64,000 bases of DNA. Origin: Frigoribacterium sp. VKM Ac-2836. GTDB taxonomy: Bacteria; Actinomycetota; Actinomycetes; Actinomycetales; Microbacteriaceae. The notes below the pieces were generated by a model. That model ran no database searches. It was not told the origin of the DNA and saw only the letters and a program-made list of their open reading frames with translations. Location of the stretch: the NCBI RefSeq assembly GCF_013248995.1, contig NZ_JABRPK010000003.1:53422-117421 (forward strand), read 5' to 3'. Of this stretch, positions 7,167-14,604 are shown one piece after another. Every line of letters begins with the position of its first letter. Within the stretch, counting starts at the first letter, position 1. The position numbers were made by a program, and so were the translations under genes.

Positions 7167-8725
7167 CGGGCGGCCTCCGTCGCGACGGCGACCAGGGTGG
7201 CGGCGTCGTTCTCGAGCAGCGCCCACGAGGAGGCGCGGACCAGCTCGAGCACGCCCCTCACGTCGTCGAGACCCGCGTCGGGGTTCAGCAGCGTCAGCTT
7301 GAGGCACGGGCGCCCGTCGACCACGGTCTTCGCGACGATCGCGCGCCCCGACTCGAAGAGCACGCGTCGCACGAGCGGCACGAGCCGGTCGGCGGTCGCG
7401 TCGTCGACCTCCGCCGGCTGCCAGCGGAACAGCGCCGTGCTGAGCTGCGTCTCGGCGAGCAGGACGAACTCGTCGTCGTCGCGCAGCAGGTCGTGGGCGT
7501 CGGCAGCGAGGTCGATCACCCGGTCGACCAACTCGCCGACGCCATCGGCGCCGAGGGCGCGCAGCGTCGCCCAGAGCTTGAGCGCGTCGAACCGTCGGGT
7601 GGTCTGCAGCGACTTCGACACCTGGTTCGGCTCGGGGTCGGCGAGCGGGTTGAGGTAGTCGGCGTGCCAGGCGACCGGGTCGAGGTCGTGACCGTCGCGC
7701 ACGACCAGCGCGCTCGACGACACCGGCTGGAAGAACGTCTTGTGGAAGTCGACGGTGACGGACCGCGCACGCTCGATGCCGTCGAGCAGGTGTCGACGTG
7801 TGGGCGAGACGAGCAACCCGCCACCGTAGGCGGCGTCGACGTGCAGCCAGACGCCCGTGCGGTCGCAGACCTCGGCGATCGCGGTGAGCGGGTCGAGGCA
7901 CCCGCGGTCGGTCGTGCCGGCGGTCGCCACCACCGCGATCGGCAGATGTCCGGCCTGACCGAGGGCGTCCACCGTGACGGCGAGGGCCTCGGGCAGCATC
8001 CGGCCGGCGGCGTCGGTGGGCACGGTCACGACGGCGTCCTCGCCGAGCCCGAGCAGTCGGGCCGACTTCTGCACGCTGAAGTGGCTCTCGGCGGTGGCGA
8101 TCACGACCATGCGGCCCAGCAGGTCGTGCCGCGCCGTGGCGTGCGGGACGGGACGGTGACCGGGGGTGGCCGTGTTCCGCAGCCGCGCCTCCTCGGCCCT
8201 CGCCTCGTCGCGGGCGCGCGTCGTGGCGTGCTCACGGGCGAGCAGCAGGGCGTGCAGGTTGGACTGCGTGCCGCCCGAGGTGAAGACGCCGTCGCGGGTG
8301 GCCGGGTCGAAGCCGATGCGCCCGGCGGTCCAGTCGACGAGCCGACGTTCGATCAGGGTGCCGACGGTCGACTGGTCGTAGGTGTCGACCGACGGGTTCA
8401 CCGCGGCGAGCACGGCCTCGGCGGCGACGGCGGGCAGGGCGACCGGGCAGTTGAGATGCGACTGGTAGGCGGGGTCGTGGAACCAGACGGCGTTCGCCGT
8501 GAACAGCTCGTCGACCTCGCGCAAGGCGTCGTCGGTGCCGGCGCCCGGGGCGTCGAGGTCGACGGCGTCGACGAGGTGCTGCAGGTGGGCGCGACCCTCG
8601 CCCGAGAAGGGTTGGCGCGTGGTGCGGAAGCGGTCGGCGATCCGGGCGACGGCGGCGCCGGTGAGGCGCTCGTACTCGTCGGCGGTCGCGGTGGTGAGCA
8701 GTGCGGACGCGTGTTGTTCGGACAC
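7163..8725 (-). CDS. PLP-dependent L-lysine decarboxylase (siderophore type)
   Basis: 520 residues, group II amino acid decarboxylase of the DesA/DDC family. Visible: FTSGGTQSNLHAL (PLP phosphate-binding region), HFSVQKSARLLGL, HVDAAYGGG (the Asp that pairs with the PLP ring nitrogen) and the Schiff-base lysine in DFHKTFFQP. Role: lysine to cadaverine, the first step of desferrioxamine-type siderophores. It is first in a three-gene operon and overlaps the hydroxylase by 4 bp. The GTG start is preceded by AAGGAG at good spacing. A ~165-nt leader with 9-bp repeats separates it from the iron box. One decamer is translated as EEARLR near residue 180 in a loop between conserved blocks. Confidence 0.92.
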   Translation of the reverse strand: MSEQHASALLTTATADEYERLTGAAVARIADRFRTTRQPFSGEGRAHLQHLVDAVDLDAPGAGTDDALREVDELFTANAVWFHDPAYQSHLNCPVALPAVAAEAVLAAVNPSVDTYDQSTVGTLIERRLVDWTAGRIGFDPATRDGVFTSGGTQSNLHALLLAREHATTRARDEARAEEARLRNTATPGHRPVPHATARHDLLGRMVVIATAESHFSVQKSARLLGLGEDAVVTVPTDAAGRMLPEALAVTVDALGQAGHLPIAVVATAGTTDRGCLDPLTAIAEVCDRTGVWLHVDAAYGGGLLVSPTRRHLLDGIERARSVTVDFHKTFFQPVSSSALVVRDGHDLDPVAWHADYLNPLADPEPNQVSKSLQTTRRFDALKLWATLRALGADGVGELVDRVIDLAADAHDLLRDDDEFVLLAETQLSTALFRWQPAEVDDATADRLVPLVRRVLFESGRAIVAKTVVDGRPCLKLTLLNPDAGLDDVRGVLELVRASSWALLENDAATLVAVATEAAR

Positions 8726-8769
8726 GGGTCTCCTTCGGATCGTGGTGGAGCAGTGGGGCAGGGCGCGGG

Positions 8770-8835
8770 TTCGCGGGTCGTGCGGGTCGTGCAGGTCGTG
8801 CGGGACGTGCGGGTCGTGCGGGTCGTGCGGGTGGC
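8770..8835. repeat. 9-bp tandem repeats in the lysine decarboxylase leader
   Basis: About seven imperfect copies of GGTCGTGCG in a row, lying between the iron box and the decarboxylase start and so probably transcribed in its 5' leader. No coding function is visible. Confidence 0.75.
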
Positions 8836-8894
8836 TCGACGTCGGCGTGCCCGTCGGGGCGTGGTCGCCGATGCCGGATGCGGCCCGCGGTTCG

Positions 8895-8913
8895 TTAGGT
8901 TAGCCTTACCTTA
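8895..8913. promoter_or_regulatory. DtxR/IdeR iron box
   Basis: TTAGGTTAGCCTTACCTTA matches the DtxR/IdeR consensus TTAGGTTAGSCTAACCTAA at nearly every position. It overlaps the ATG of the reductase gene (8913) and lies 170 bp upstream of the siderophore operon on the other strand. TAGCCT at 8901-8906 is also a -10 hexamer placed 6 nt before the ATG, so an iron-loaded repressor would sit on the promoter core and the start codon. Confidence 0.88.
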
Positions 8914-9806
8914 TGTCGACCCGCCGTCCGCCCGTCAAGCCCGCCGAACCCCGCCTGCACCGTCTCGAGGTGCTGCGCTCCAAGCGCGTCTCGCCGAGTT
9001 TCCAGCGCGTCACCGTCGTCGGCGACGACCTGCACGAGTTCGGCGACATGGGCTTCGACCAGTGGTTCCGGCTGTTCCTGCCGCTGCCCGGCAGCGGCTC
9101 GTTGAGGCTGCCGCGGGCGACGACCTCGCTCTGGTACGCGCAGTACCTGGCGATCCCCGAGCCCGAGCGTCCGCACTGCGCCAACTACACGGTGCGCGAG
9201 TTCCGGCCGGCGGGGTCGGGCGCCTCGTCCTCCGACGCCTCGCGGGCCCAGCTCGACATCGACTTCGTGCTGCACCGCGGCGACTCGGGCGAGCTCGAAG
9301 GAGGCGCGGCGATCTGGGCCTGCGCCGCCCGCCCCGGCGACGCCCTCGGCCTGCTCGATCAGGGCGTGCTGTTCAACGCCCCCGACGACGCGACCGAGAT
9401 CCACCTGGTCGCCGACGAGACCGGGCTGCCGGGCACCGAGGGCATCGTGCGGTCGCTGCACCGCGCCTCCGTGGGGTCGGTGATCCAGGAGGTGCCGACC
9501 CGGGCCGACGTGCGTCCGCTCGACGCGCCCGACGGCGTCGAGGTGACCTGGGTCGTGCGGGACGAGCTCGACCCGCGGGCGCTCGGCGGAGGCGCGGGCG
9601 CGGCCGGCGCCGGTGCCGGTGCTGGTGCTGACTTTTTGCCGGGGGAGGGGGCGCTCGCCGCGCTGCTGTCGCGGTCGGCGGCCGACCCGCGGGCCTACGC
9701 CTACGTCGTGGGGGAGTCCGCGCTGGCGACCGGCGGGCGGCGGCACCTGCACGCGGCGGGCCTGCCGAAGGACCGCATCACGTTCTCGGGGTACTGGAAG
9801 CGCTGA
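8913..9806 (+). CDS. Siderophore-interacting protein (ferric-siderophore reductase)
   Basis: 297 residues, SIP/ViuB family FAD-dependent reductase. Features: RLFLPLPGSG and CANYTVREFRP in the FAD-binding barrel, LDIDFVLHRGDSG, then a C-terminal NAD(P)H domain with YVVGES and a closing YWKR. Role: reduces cytosolic ferric siderophore to release Fe(II). Divergent from the siderophore operon and sharing one iron box. The ATG is embedded in that box and has no ribosome binding site, so translation is probably leaderless. A Gly/Ala-only linker (near residues 225-240) interrupts the NADPH domain and begins at a decamer (9588-9597); two further decamers (9300, 9461) lie in the gene, an unusual density. 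Confidence 0.92.
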   Translation: MSTRRPPVKPAEPRLHRLEVLRSKRVSPSFQRVTVVGDDLHEFGDMGFDQWFRLFLPLPGSGSLRLPRATTSLWYAQYLAIPEPERPHCANYTVREFRPAGSGASSSDASRAQLDIDFVLHRGDSGELEGGAAIWACAARPGDALGLLDQGVLFNAPDDATEIHLVADETGLPGTEGIVRSLHRASVGSVIQEVPTRADVRPLDAPDGVEVTWVVRDELDPRALGGGAGAAGAGAGAGADFLPGEGALAALLSRSAADPRAYAYVVGESALATGGRRHLHAAGLPKDRITFSGYWKR

Positions 9807-9824
9807 GGGCCCGGTCCGCGTCGC

Positions 9825-10526
9825 TCACCAGGCCGCGGGCAGCGGCTCCCCTGCCGCGGGCGGGTGCTCGACGAGGGCGACGGCGTCGTCGCGGCCGATG
9901 TGGCCGGGAAAGTTGTAGCGGGCGAACCGGCCGGTCGGGTCGTGGATCGACGTGGGCAGGGCGACGGAGCTGCGGCGCAGCGCCTCCGCCAACACGGCGG
10001 TCGAGGTCGGGTCGAGGGTGGCGTCCTGCCGGTCGCGCAGGATGAACTCGAGCCGCGCCTCCTTGGCTGTCAGGCGCAGTACGAGCACGCGACCGCCGGT
10101 GCCGACCGGCGCCGTCGTCAGGACGGCACGGTCGACCTGGGTCAGGGGGATCGGTCGGCGGGTGCCGGCGCGCAGCTGTCCGGAGTCGAGGTCGACCCAG
10201 GGCTGCGGCGCCAGGGCGTTCCGGATCAGCGTGATCACGGCGACGATCCCGACCGTGACACCGATGGCGATCAGCAGAGCGAGGTCCCAGCGGAAGGTCG
10301 CCTCGGCGATGCGGAAGAAGAAGCTGACGCCCTGGATCGCCGCGAGGAACGCGAAGGCCGTCGTCGCCCCCACCCAGGTCGACCACCAGCGGCGCTCGCC
10401 GATGCGCACCCAGCCGTGCGGCAGTTCGGCGGGTGCGCGGGTGGCCGGGTCGTGCTCGACCGTTTCGGGGTCGGTCGAGCCGGTCGGGTCGCCAGGAGGC
10501 GCGGGCGCGTCGTCGGGATCGCTCAC
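9825..10526 (-). CDS. Two-TM membrane protein, PH-like domain (uncharacterised)
   Basis: 233 residues. Residues 1-35 are acidic and Pro-rich. Two membrane helices follow at about 52-72 (TTAFAFLAAIQGVSFFF) and 83-103 (LALLIAIGVTVGIVAVITL), then a cytosolic beta-rich segment (WVDLDSGQLRAGTRR to RLEFILRD) that resembles the PH-like domain often found in actinobacterial membrane proteins. I do not recognise a characterised function. Its 3' end is 18 bp from the convergent reductase gene. The GTG start is supported by TAGCGT at 10534-10539 with a 7-nt gap. Two decamers are translated as APP and EAR. Confidence 0.72.
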   Translation of the reverse strand: MSDPDDAPAPPGDPTGSTDPETVEHDPATRAPAELPHGWVRIGERRWWSTWVGATTAFAFLAAIQGVSFFFRIAEATFRWDLALLIAIGVTVGIVAVITLIRNALAPQPWVDLDSGQLRAGTRRPIPLTQVDRAVLTTAPVGTGGRVLVLRLTAKEARLEFILRDRQDATLDPTSTAVLAEALRRSSVALPTSIHDPTGRFARYNFPGHIGRDDAVALVEHPPAAGEPLPAAW

Positions 10527-10533
10527 CCCGCCG

Positions 10534-10539
10534 ACGCTA
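10534..10539 (-). promoter_or_regulatory. Leaderless -10 box of membrane protein gene
   Basis: TAGCGT on the minus strand, 7 nt upstream of the GTG at 10526, with no ribosome binding site. Confidence 0.5.
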
Positions 10540-10572
10540 CCGCCGCCCGGGGTGTGAGGCCCGGGGGTGCGA

Positions 10573-10638
10573 GTCGCACCATCGGATGAACGTCGCGCCG
10601 TGTATTTGGGCGGTGCGACGTTCAGTTGGTGGTGCGAC
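10573..10638. terminator. Long palindrome, ACCAC/GTGGTGCGAC family
   Basis: Arms 10573-10596 and 10615-10638 pair with several mismatches; the right arm carries GCGACGTTCAGT and ends GGTGGTGCGAC. It shares this sequence closely with the palindromes at 17047 and 34945. This member lies upstream of one minus-strand gene and about 220 bp ahead of the 3' end of the next. Confidence 0.45.
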
Positions 10639-10669
10639 GCCTGCTCGCGTCGGGGTCAGGGCTCGTGCC

Positions 10670-10838
10670 CGTGCGGCGTGCCGAACCCGACCGCTCGTGC
10701 CCCGTGCAGCGTGCCGAACCCGACGAGGGGAGCGCGGCGCGCCGCTCATCTTCCGGCCCGAGCGGCGCGCCGCGCCTGCGTTGTCGCGATTTGCACAGGA
10801 GGGCGCGGCGGCGGCGGGGGCGGGGGCGGGGGGCGGGG
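10670..10838 (-). repeat. Composite dispersed repeat and G-quadruplex-type tract
   Basis: Read on the minus strand it contains TGTGCAAATCGCGACAAC (end at 10783), GAGCGGCG, and two copies of GTCGGGTTCGGCAC (between 10673 and 10730). This is the same order as the elements at 45547 and 53327. Beside it, 10816-10838 is four runs of 4-6 G separated by single C on the plus strand, a strong G-quadruplex pattern. Confidence 0.65.
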
Positions 10839-10844
10839 CGGCGA

Positions 10845-10880
10845 GGAGGCGCGGGTCAGGCCCGCAGGACGCGCGCCTCC
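10845..10880 (-). terminator. Decamer-pair hairpin across the alpha-glucosidase stop codon
   Basis: GGAGGCGCG (10845-10853) and CGCGCCTCC (10872-10880) form a 9-bp stem with an internal GGG/CCC pairing. It overlaps the last codons and stop (10856-10858) of the glycosidase gene. Confidence 0.4.
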
Positions 10881-12586
10881 CAGGGGTCGAGCGTCAGCCC
10901 GGACCCGCCGGGCACGGTGCCGATCACGATCTGCGGTACCGACCGGCGGCGCAGCGCCGGGTGCAGAGCGGGGTCGAGCTCGTACGGCTCACCCGACCAG
11001 TTCGCCAGGACGAGCAGCTGCTCGTCCCCGAGGGTGCGGGTGAACGCGTACAGCCGCTCGTCGTCCGGGGCGAGCAGCTCGAACGAGCCGAGCGCCACGA
11101 CCGGCGACTCGTGCCGCAGGGCGATCAGGCGACGGTAGTGCTCGAACACCGAGCGTTCGCCGCTCGCACGGTCGGCCTCGACGTTCACGGTGTCGTGGTT
11201 CGCGACCACCTCGATCCACGGCGTGCCGGTGCTGAATCCCGCCGCCGCGCCTCCTGACCACTGCACCGGGGTGCGCGCGTTGTCGCGGCTGCGGAAGCGC
11301 AACGACTCGAGCAGGGCTTCGGGCTCCGCGCCCGCGGCGACCGACTCCTCGTACCAGTTGACCGACTCGATGTCGCGGTACTGCTCGATCGAGGTGAAGC
11401 CCGCGTTCGTCATGCCGATCTCGTCACCCTGGTAGACGTACGGTGTTCCGCGGTGCAGGTGCAGCACGGTCGCCAGCACCATCGCCGACTCGACCCGGTA
11501 CCGGCCGTCGTCGCCGAAGCGCGACACCGAGCGGGGCTGGTCGTGGTTGCCGAGGTAGAGGCTGTTCCAGCCCTGGTCGGCGAGACCGTTCTGCCAGCGC
11601 GACAGCGAGCGTTTCAGCGCCACGAGGTCGAAGGGGCGGTTGTCGAACTTCGAGTCCGGGCCGTGGTCGAGGCCGACGTGCTCGAACTGGAACACCATGT
11701 CGAGCTCGTGCCGGTCGGCCGCCGTGAACAGCCTCGCGTCGTCGACGGTCACGCCCGGCATCTCGCCCACCGTGATCAGGTCACGGTCGGTGCGGTGCGC
11801 GAAGACCTCGCGGTGCATCTCGCGCAGGTGGTCGTGGATCTGCCCACCCATCACGAAGTGCGGTGCGCCCGGCGCCAACGACGAGGGCTCCTTCGCGATG
11901 TGGTTGATCACGTCCATGCGGAAACCGTCGACGCCCCGGTCGAGCCAGCGGTTCATCATGTCGAAGACGGCGCGGCGCAGGTCGGGGTTCTGCCAGTTCA
12001 GGTCGGGCTGCTTCGAGGCGAACATGTGCAGGTAGTACTGGCCCGTGCGCTCGTCGAGGGTCCAGGCCGGGCCGCTGAACGCGCTCCGCCACGCGGTCGG
12101 GTACGTGCCGGCACCGGGCGTTCCGGCCGCGTCCGTCCCCTCGCCCTCGGGCAGCGGATCACGCCAGAGGTACCAGTCGCGCTTCGGGTCGTCGCGCGAC
12201 GAGCGGGCCTCGACGAACCACGGGTGCTCGTCACTGGTGTGGTTGACGACGAGGTCCATGACGAGCTTCATGCCCAGCGCGTGGACCTCGTCCAGCAGGG
12301 CGTCGAACTCGTCGAGCGTGCCGAACGAGGGATCGATGTCGTCGTAGTCGCTGATGTCGTAGCCGTTGTCGGCCTGGGGCGAGCGGTAGATCGGCGACAG
12401 CCAGATCACGTCGACCCCCAGGTCGTGCAGGTGCCCGAGTCGCCGGCGGATGCCGCCGAGATCGCCCACCCCGTCGCCGTTCGAGTCCGCGAAGCTGCGC
12501 GGGTAGATCTGGTAGACCGTCGCCGTCGTCCACCACGCGGGCGGGGCGGTCGTGGGGCCGGTGTCGTTCGTCGTCGGGTCACTCAC
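10856..12586 (-). CDS. GH13 alpha-glucosidase (oligo-1,6-/alpha-glucosidase type)
   Basis: 576 residues, within the usual 550-600 for this family. The (beta/alpha)8 barrel is clear: VYQIYPRSFADSNGDGVGDLGG (start), DLVVNHTSDEHPWF (conserved region I), GFRMDVINHI with nucleophile D225, GEMPGV with acid/base E275 and NHDQPR with D349. The catalytic triad is complete. It is cytosolic (no signal peptide), so it probably hydrolyses imported maltose, isomaltose or sucrose-like oligosaccharides. Exact linkage specificity is not readable here. No ABC sugar transporter is adjacent. The GTG start is preceded by CAGGCT with a 6-nt gap (12593-12598), a leaderless arrangement. Confidence 0.9.
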   Translation of the reverse strand: MSDPTTNDTGPTTAPPAWWTTATVYQIYPRSFADSNGDGVGDLGGIRRRLGHLHDLGVDVIWLSPIYRSPQADNGYDISDYDDIDPSFGTLDEFDALLDEVHALGMKLVMDLVVNHTSDEHPWFVEARSSRDDPKRDWYLWRDPLPEGEGTDAAGTPGAGTYPTAWRSAFSGPAWTLDERTGQYYLHMFASKQPDLNWQNPDLRRAVFDMMNRWLDRGVDGFRMDVINHIAKEPSSLAPGAPHFVMGGQIHDHLREMHREVFAHRTDRDLITVGEMPGVTVDDARLFTAADRHELDMVFQFEHVGLDHGPDSKFDNRPFDLVALKRSLSRWQNGLADQGWNSLYLGNHDQPRSVSRFGDDGRYRVESAMVLATVLHLHRGTPYVYQGDEIGMTNAGFTSIEQYRDIESVNWYEESVAAGAEPEALLESLRFRSRDNARTPVQWSGGAAAGFSTGTPWIEVVANHDTVNVEADRASGERSVFEHYRRLIALRHESPVVALGSFELLAPDDERLYAFTRTLGDEQLLVLANWSGEPYELDPALHPALRRRSVPQIVIGTVPGGSGLTLDPWEARVLRA

Positions 12587-12592
12587 CCGCCC

Positions 12593-12598
12593 AGCCTG
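12593..12598 (-). promoter_or_regulatory. Leaderless -10-like box of alpha-glucosidase
   Basis: CAGGCT on the minus strand, 6 nt before the GTG at 12586. The same hexamer and gap occur at the GNAT gene (32028-32033). Confidence 0.4.
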
Positions 12599-12652
12599 TC
12601 ACGGCGGGACCGACGGGGACGAGGAGGCGCGGGCCGGCTCTCGACGGCGGCG

Positions 12653-13459
12653 TCAGCCCGTCGCGTCGGTGCGGCCGAGCTCGCGCTCGAGCAGCTCGAG
12701 GTCGATCTTGACGTGCTCACGGGCGATCCCCGCCGCGTCCGCCGCCCGTCCGTCGCAGATGGCGGCGACGAGTGCCTCGTGGTCGGCGAGGGCGCGCAGC
12801 TCCATCTCGCGCATGCCGTCCGGCCCACCCCAGAGGTGCGCCGGTGCCGAGATGCTCACCCGGGCCTCGAGGTCGAACAGCACGCCGCGCAGCGTGGCAT
12901 TGCCCGCGGCCTCGGCGATCGCGACGTGCAGGGCCTCGTCGGCCTTCTGCGCCGCGAGCCCCGACGGTGCGTCGCGGTAGCCCTCGAGTCGATCGCGCAG
13001 CCGGACGACGTCGGTGGGCGTGCGGTTCTCGGCGGCGGCCTCGGCGACGACGCCGTGCAAGCGACTGATCGCCTCGCTGGTGTCGCGCAGGTCGGACCAG
13101 CGCGCCGAGAGGGTGCGCCGCACGACGTCGCTGCCCGCGCCCGGCGGCGGCGCCTGGACGAACGACCCGCCCCCGCGCCCGCGTTGCGTCACGATCAGCC
13201 CCTGCTCGACCAGCCGGGCCAGGGCGGCACGGACGGTCATGCGCCCGACCCGCAACGAGGCGGCGAGGTCGCGCTCGGCGGGCAGGCGTGAGCCCGGGAG
13301 GTACTCGCCGATGGTGATGGCCGTGACGAGGCGGTCGGTGATGTCGTCGACCCGGGTCGTCGGTGCGAGGGGAGCCCCGAGCGCACCGCCGAGGGGGCCG
13401 TCGGCCGCGACGTCCGGGCGTGGGTCGCCCGCGCCTCCTCGGTTGTCGTCCTGGCCCAT
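12653..13459 (-). CDS. GntR family (FadR-type) regulator
   Basis: 268 residues from the ATG at 13459; the frame stays open further upstream, but that stretch covers the divergent promoter and is unlikely to be coding. After a disordered N-terminus come a winged helix (GEYLPGSRLPAERDLAASLRVGRMTVRAALARLVEQGLI) and an all-helical FCD effector domain (residues ~115-260) with metal/ligand-type residues in DEALHVAIAEAAGNATL and HEALVAAI. Family role: repressor released by a carboxylic-acid metabolite. It is divergent from the peptidase/permease/amidase group, with a symmetrical operator between them, so it most likely controls that group and itself. One decamer is read as RGGAG. Confidence 0.88.
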   Translation of the reverse strand: MGQDDNRGGAGDPRPDVAADGPLGGALGAPLAPTTRVDDITDRLVTAITIGEYLPGSRLPAERDLAASLRVGRMTVRAALARLVEQGLIVTQRGRGGGSFVQAPPPGAGSDVVRRTLSARWSDLRDTSEAISRLHGVVAEAAAENRTPTDVVRLRDRLEGYRDAPSGLAAQKADEALHVAIAEAAGNATLRGVLFDLEARVSISAPAHLWGGPDGMREMELRALADHEALVAAICDGRAADAAGIAREHVKIDLELLERELGRTDATG

Positions 13460-13543
13460 CGCGTCCCCGTCCCCGTGTATCCACCCGCCGCCGGCCCGGC
13501 GGACGAGGTCTCGTCGTGTTACAGGCAGATTAAGGCATCGCGA

Positions 13544-13564
13544 AAGGTCTTGTCGCGAGACCTT
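13544..13564. promoter_or_regulatory. Candidate GntR operator
   Basis: AAGGTCT-N7-AGACCTT is a perfect 7+7 inverted repeat between the divergent GntR gene and the proline iminopeptidase gene, about 23 bp upstream of the latter. GntR/FCD repressors bind such spaced palindromes. Confidence 0.6.
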
Positions 13565-13586
13565 AGGCGGGTGCATGCTCACCGGC

Positions 13587-14513
13587 ATGTCCACGATCAC
13601 CACCGGCACCGCCCCCTTCCACGACGCCGAGACCTGGTACCGCGTCACCACGCCCGACGAGCCGCGCGAGGGTGCGCTGTCCCTCGTCGTGCTGCACGGT
13701 GGCCCGGGGATGGCCCACGACTACCTGCGCAACCTCGAGGCCCTCGCCGACGAGACCGGCCGCACCGTCGTGCACTACGACCAGCTCGGCTGCGGCCGCA
13801 GCACCCACCTGCCCGACGCCCCCGTCGAGTTCTGGCGGCCCGAGCTGTTCGTCGCCGAGTTCGAGAACCTCGTCGCGCACCTCGGCCTCGAGCGGTACCA
13901 CCTGCTCGGGCAGTCGTGGGGAGGGATGCTCGGTGCCGAGATCGCCGTCACGGCGCCGGTCGGACTGGCGAGCCTGGCGATCTGCAACTCGCCCGCGTCC
14001 ATGCAGCTCTGGGTCGAGGGGGCCGGCAAGCTGCGGGCGCAGCTGCCGACCGACACCCAGGAGGCGCTGGCCCGGCACGAGGCGGACGGCACGACCACCG
14101 ACCCCGCGTACCTCGCCGCCACCCAGGTGTTCTACGAGCGTCACGTCTGCCGCGTGGTGCCCATGCCGCAGGACTTCGTCGACAGCGAGCAGCAGATGGA
14201 GGCCGAGCCGACCGTCTACCACACGATGAACGGGCCGAACGAGTTCCACGTCATCGGCACGATGCGCGACTGGACGATCGTCGACCGCCTGTCGTCCGTC
14301 ACCGCGCCGACGCTCGTCGTCGCGGGCGAGTTCGACGAGGCCACCCCCGCGACGTGGCAACCGTTCGTCGACGGCATCGGCGACGTCCGCTCGCACGTGT
14401 TCGCGGGCGCCAGCCACTGCTCGCACCTCGAGCAACCCGAGGAGTTCCGCGCGGTCGTCGCGCCGTTCCTGGCGACGCACGACGAGCTGCGCGACGCGAG
14501 CCGCGCCTCCTGA
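13587..14513 (+). CDS. Proline iminopeptidase-family alpha/beta hydrolase
   Basis: 308 residues. The alpha/beta hydrolase fold is shown by the oxyanion loop LHGGPGMAHDY, the nucleophile elbow GQSWGG, the acid in AGEFDEATP and the histidine in GASHCSHLEQPEEF. HGGPG and GQSWGG are the signatures of peptidase family S33 proline iminopeptidases, which release N-terminal proline from small peptides; esters and amides of amino acids are alternatives. The ATG at 13575 is also in frame. I chose 13587 because it keeps clear of the operator and starts with the conserved MSTITTG. It ends in a decamer (ASRAS-stop) and is followed by a G/C hairpin, then the permease gene, suggesting one operon. Confidence 0.86.
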   Translation: MSTITTGTAPFHDAETWYRVTTPDEPREGALSLVVLHGGPGMAHDYLRNLEALADETGRTVVHYDQLGCGRSTHLPDAPVEFWRPELFVAEFENLVAHLGLERYHLLGQSWGGMLGAEIAVTAPVGLASLAICNSPASMQLWVEGAGKLRAQLPTDTQEALARHEADGTTTDPAYLAATQVFYERHVCRVVPMPQDFVDSEQQMEAEPTVYHTMNGPNEFHVIGTMRDWTIVDRLSSVTAPTLVVAGEFDEATPATWQPFVDGIGDVRSHVFAGASHCSHLEQPEEFRAVVAPFLATHDELRDASRAS

Positions 14514-14518
14514 CCGGC

Positions 14519-14551
14519 GTGGGTCGCGCCTCCCGAACCGGCGCGGCCCAC
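14519..14551 (+). terminator. Hairpin between peptidase and permease genes
   Basis: GTGGGTCGCGCC (14519-14530) pairs with GGCGCGGCCCAC (14540-14551) with one G-T pair; the sequence GTCTTCCCC follows. It may be a partial terminator or mRNA-stability element within the operon. Confidence 0.45.
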
Positions 14552-14604
14552 GTCTTCCCCCACCCGCACCGTCCCCGATCCCCACCCGAGCGAGAGAGCA
14601 CACC

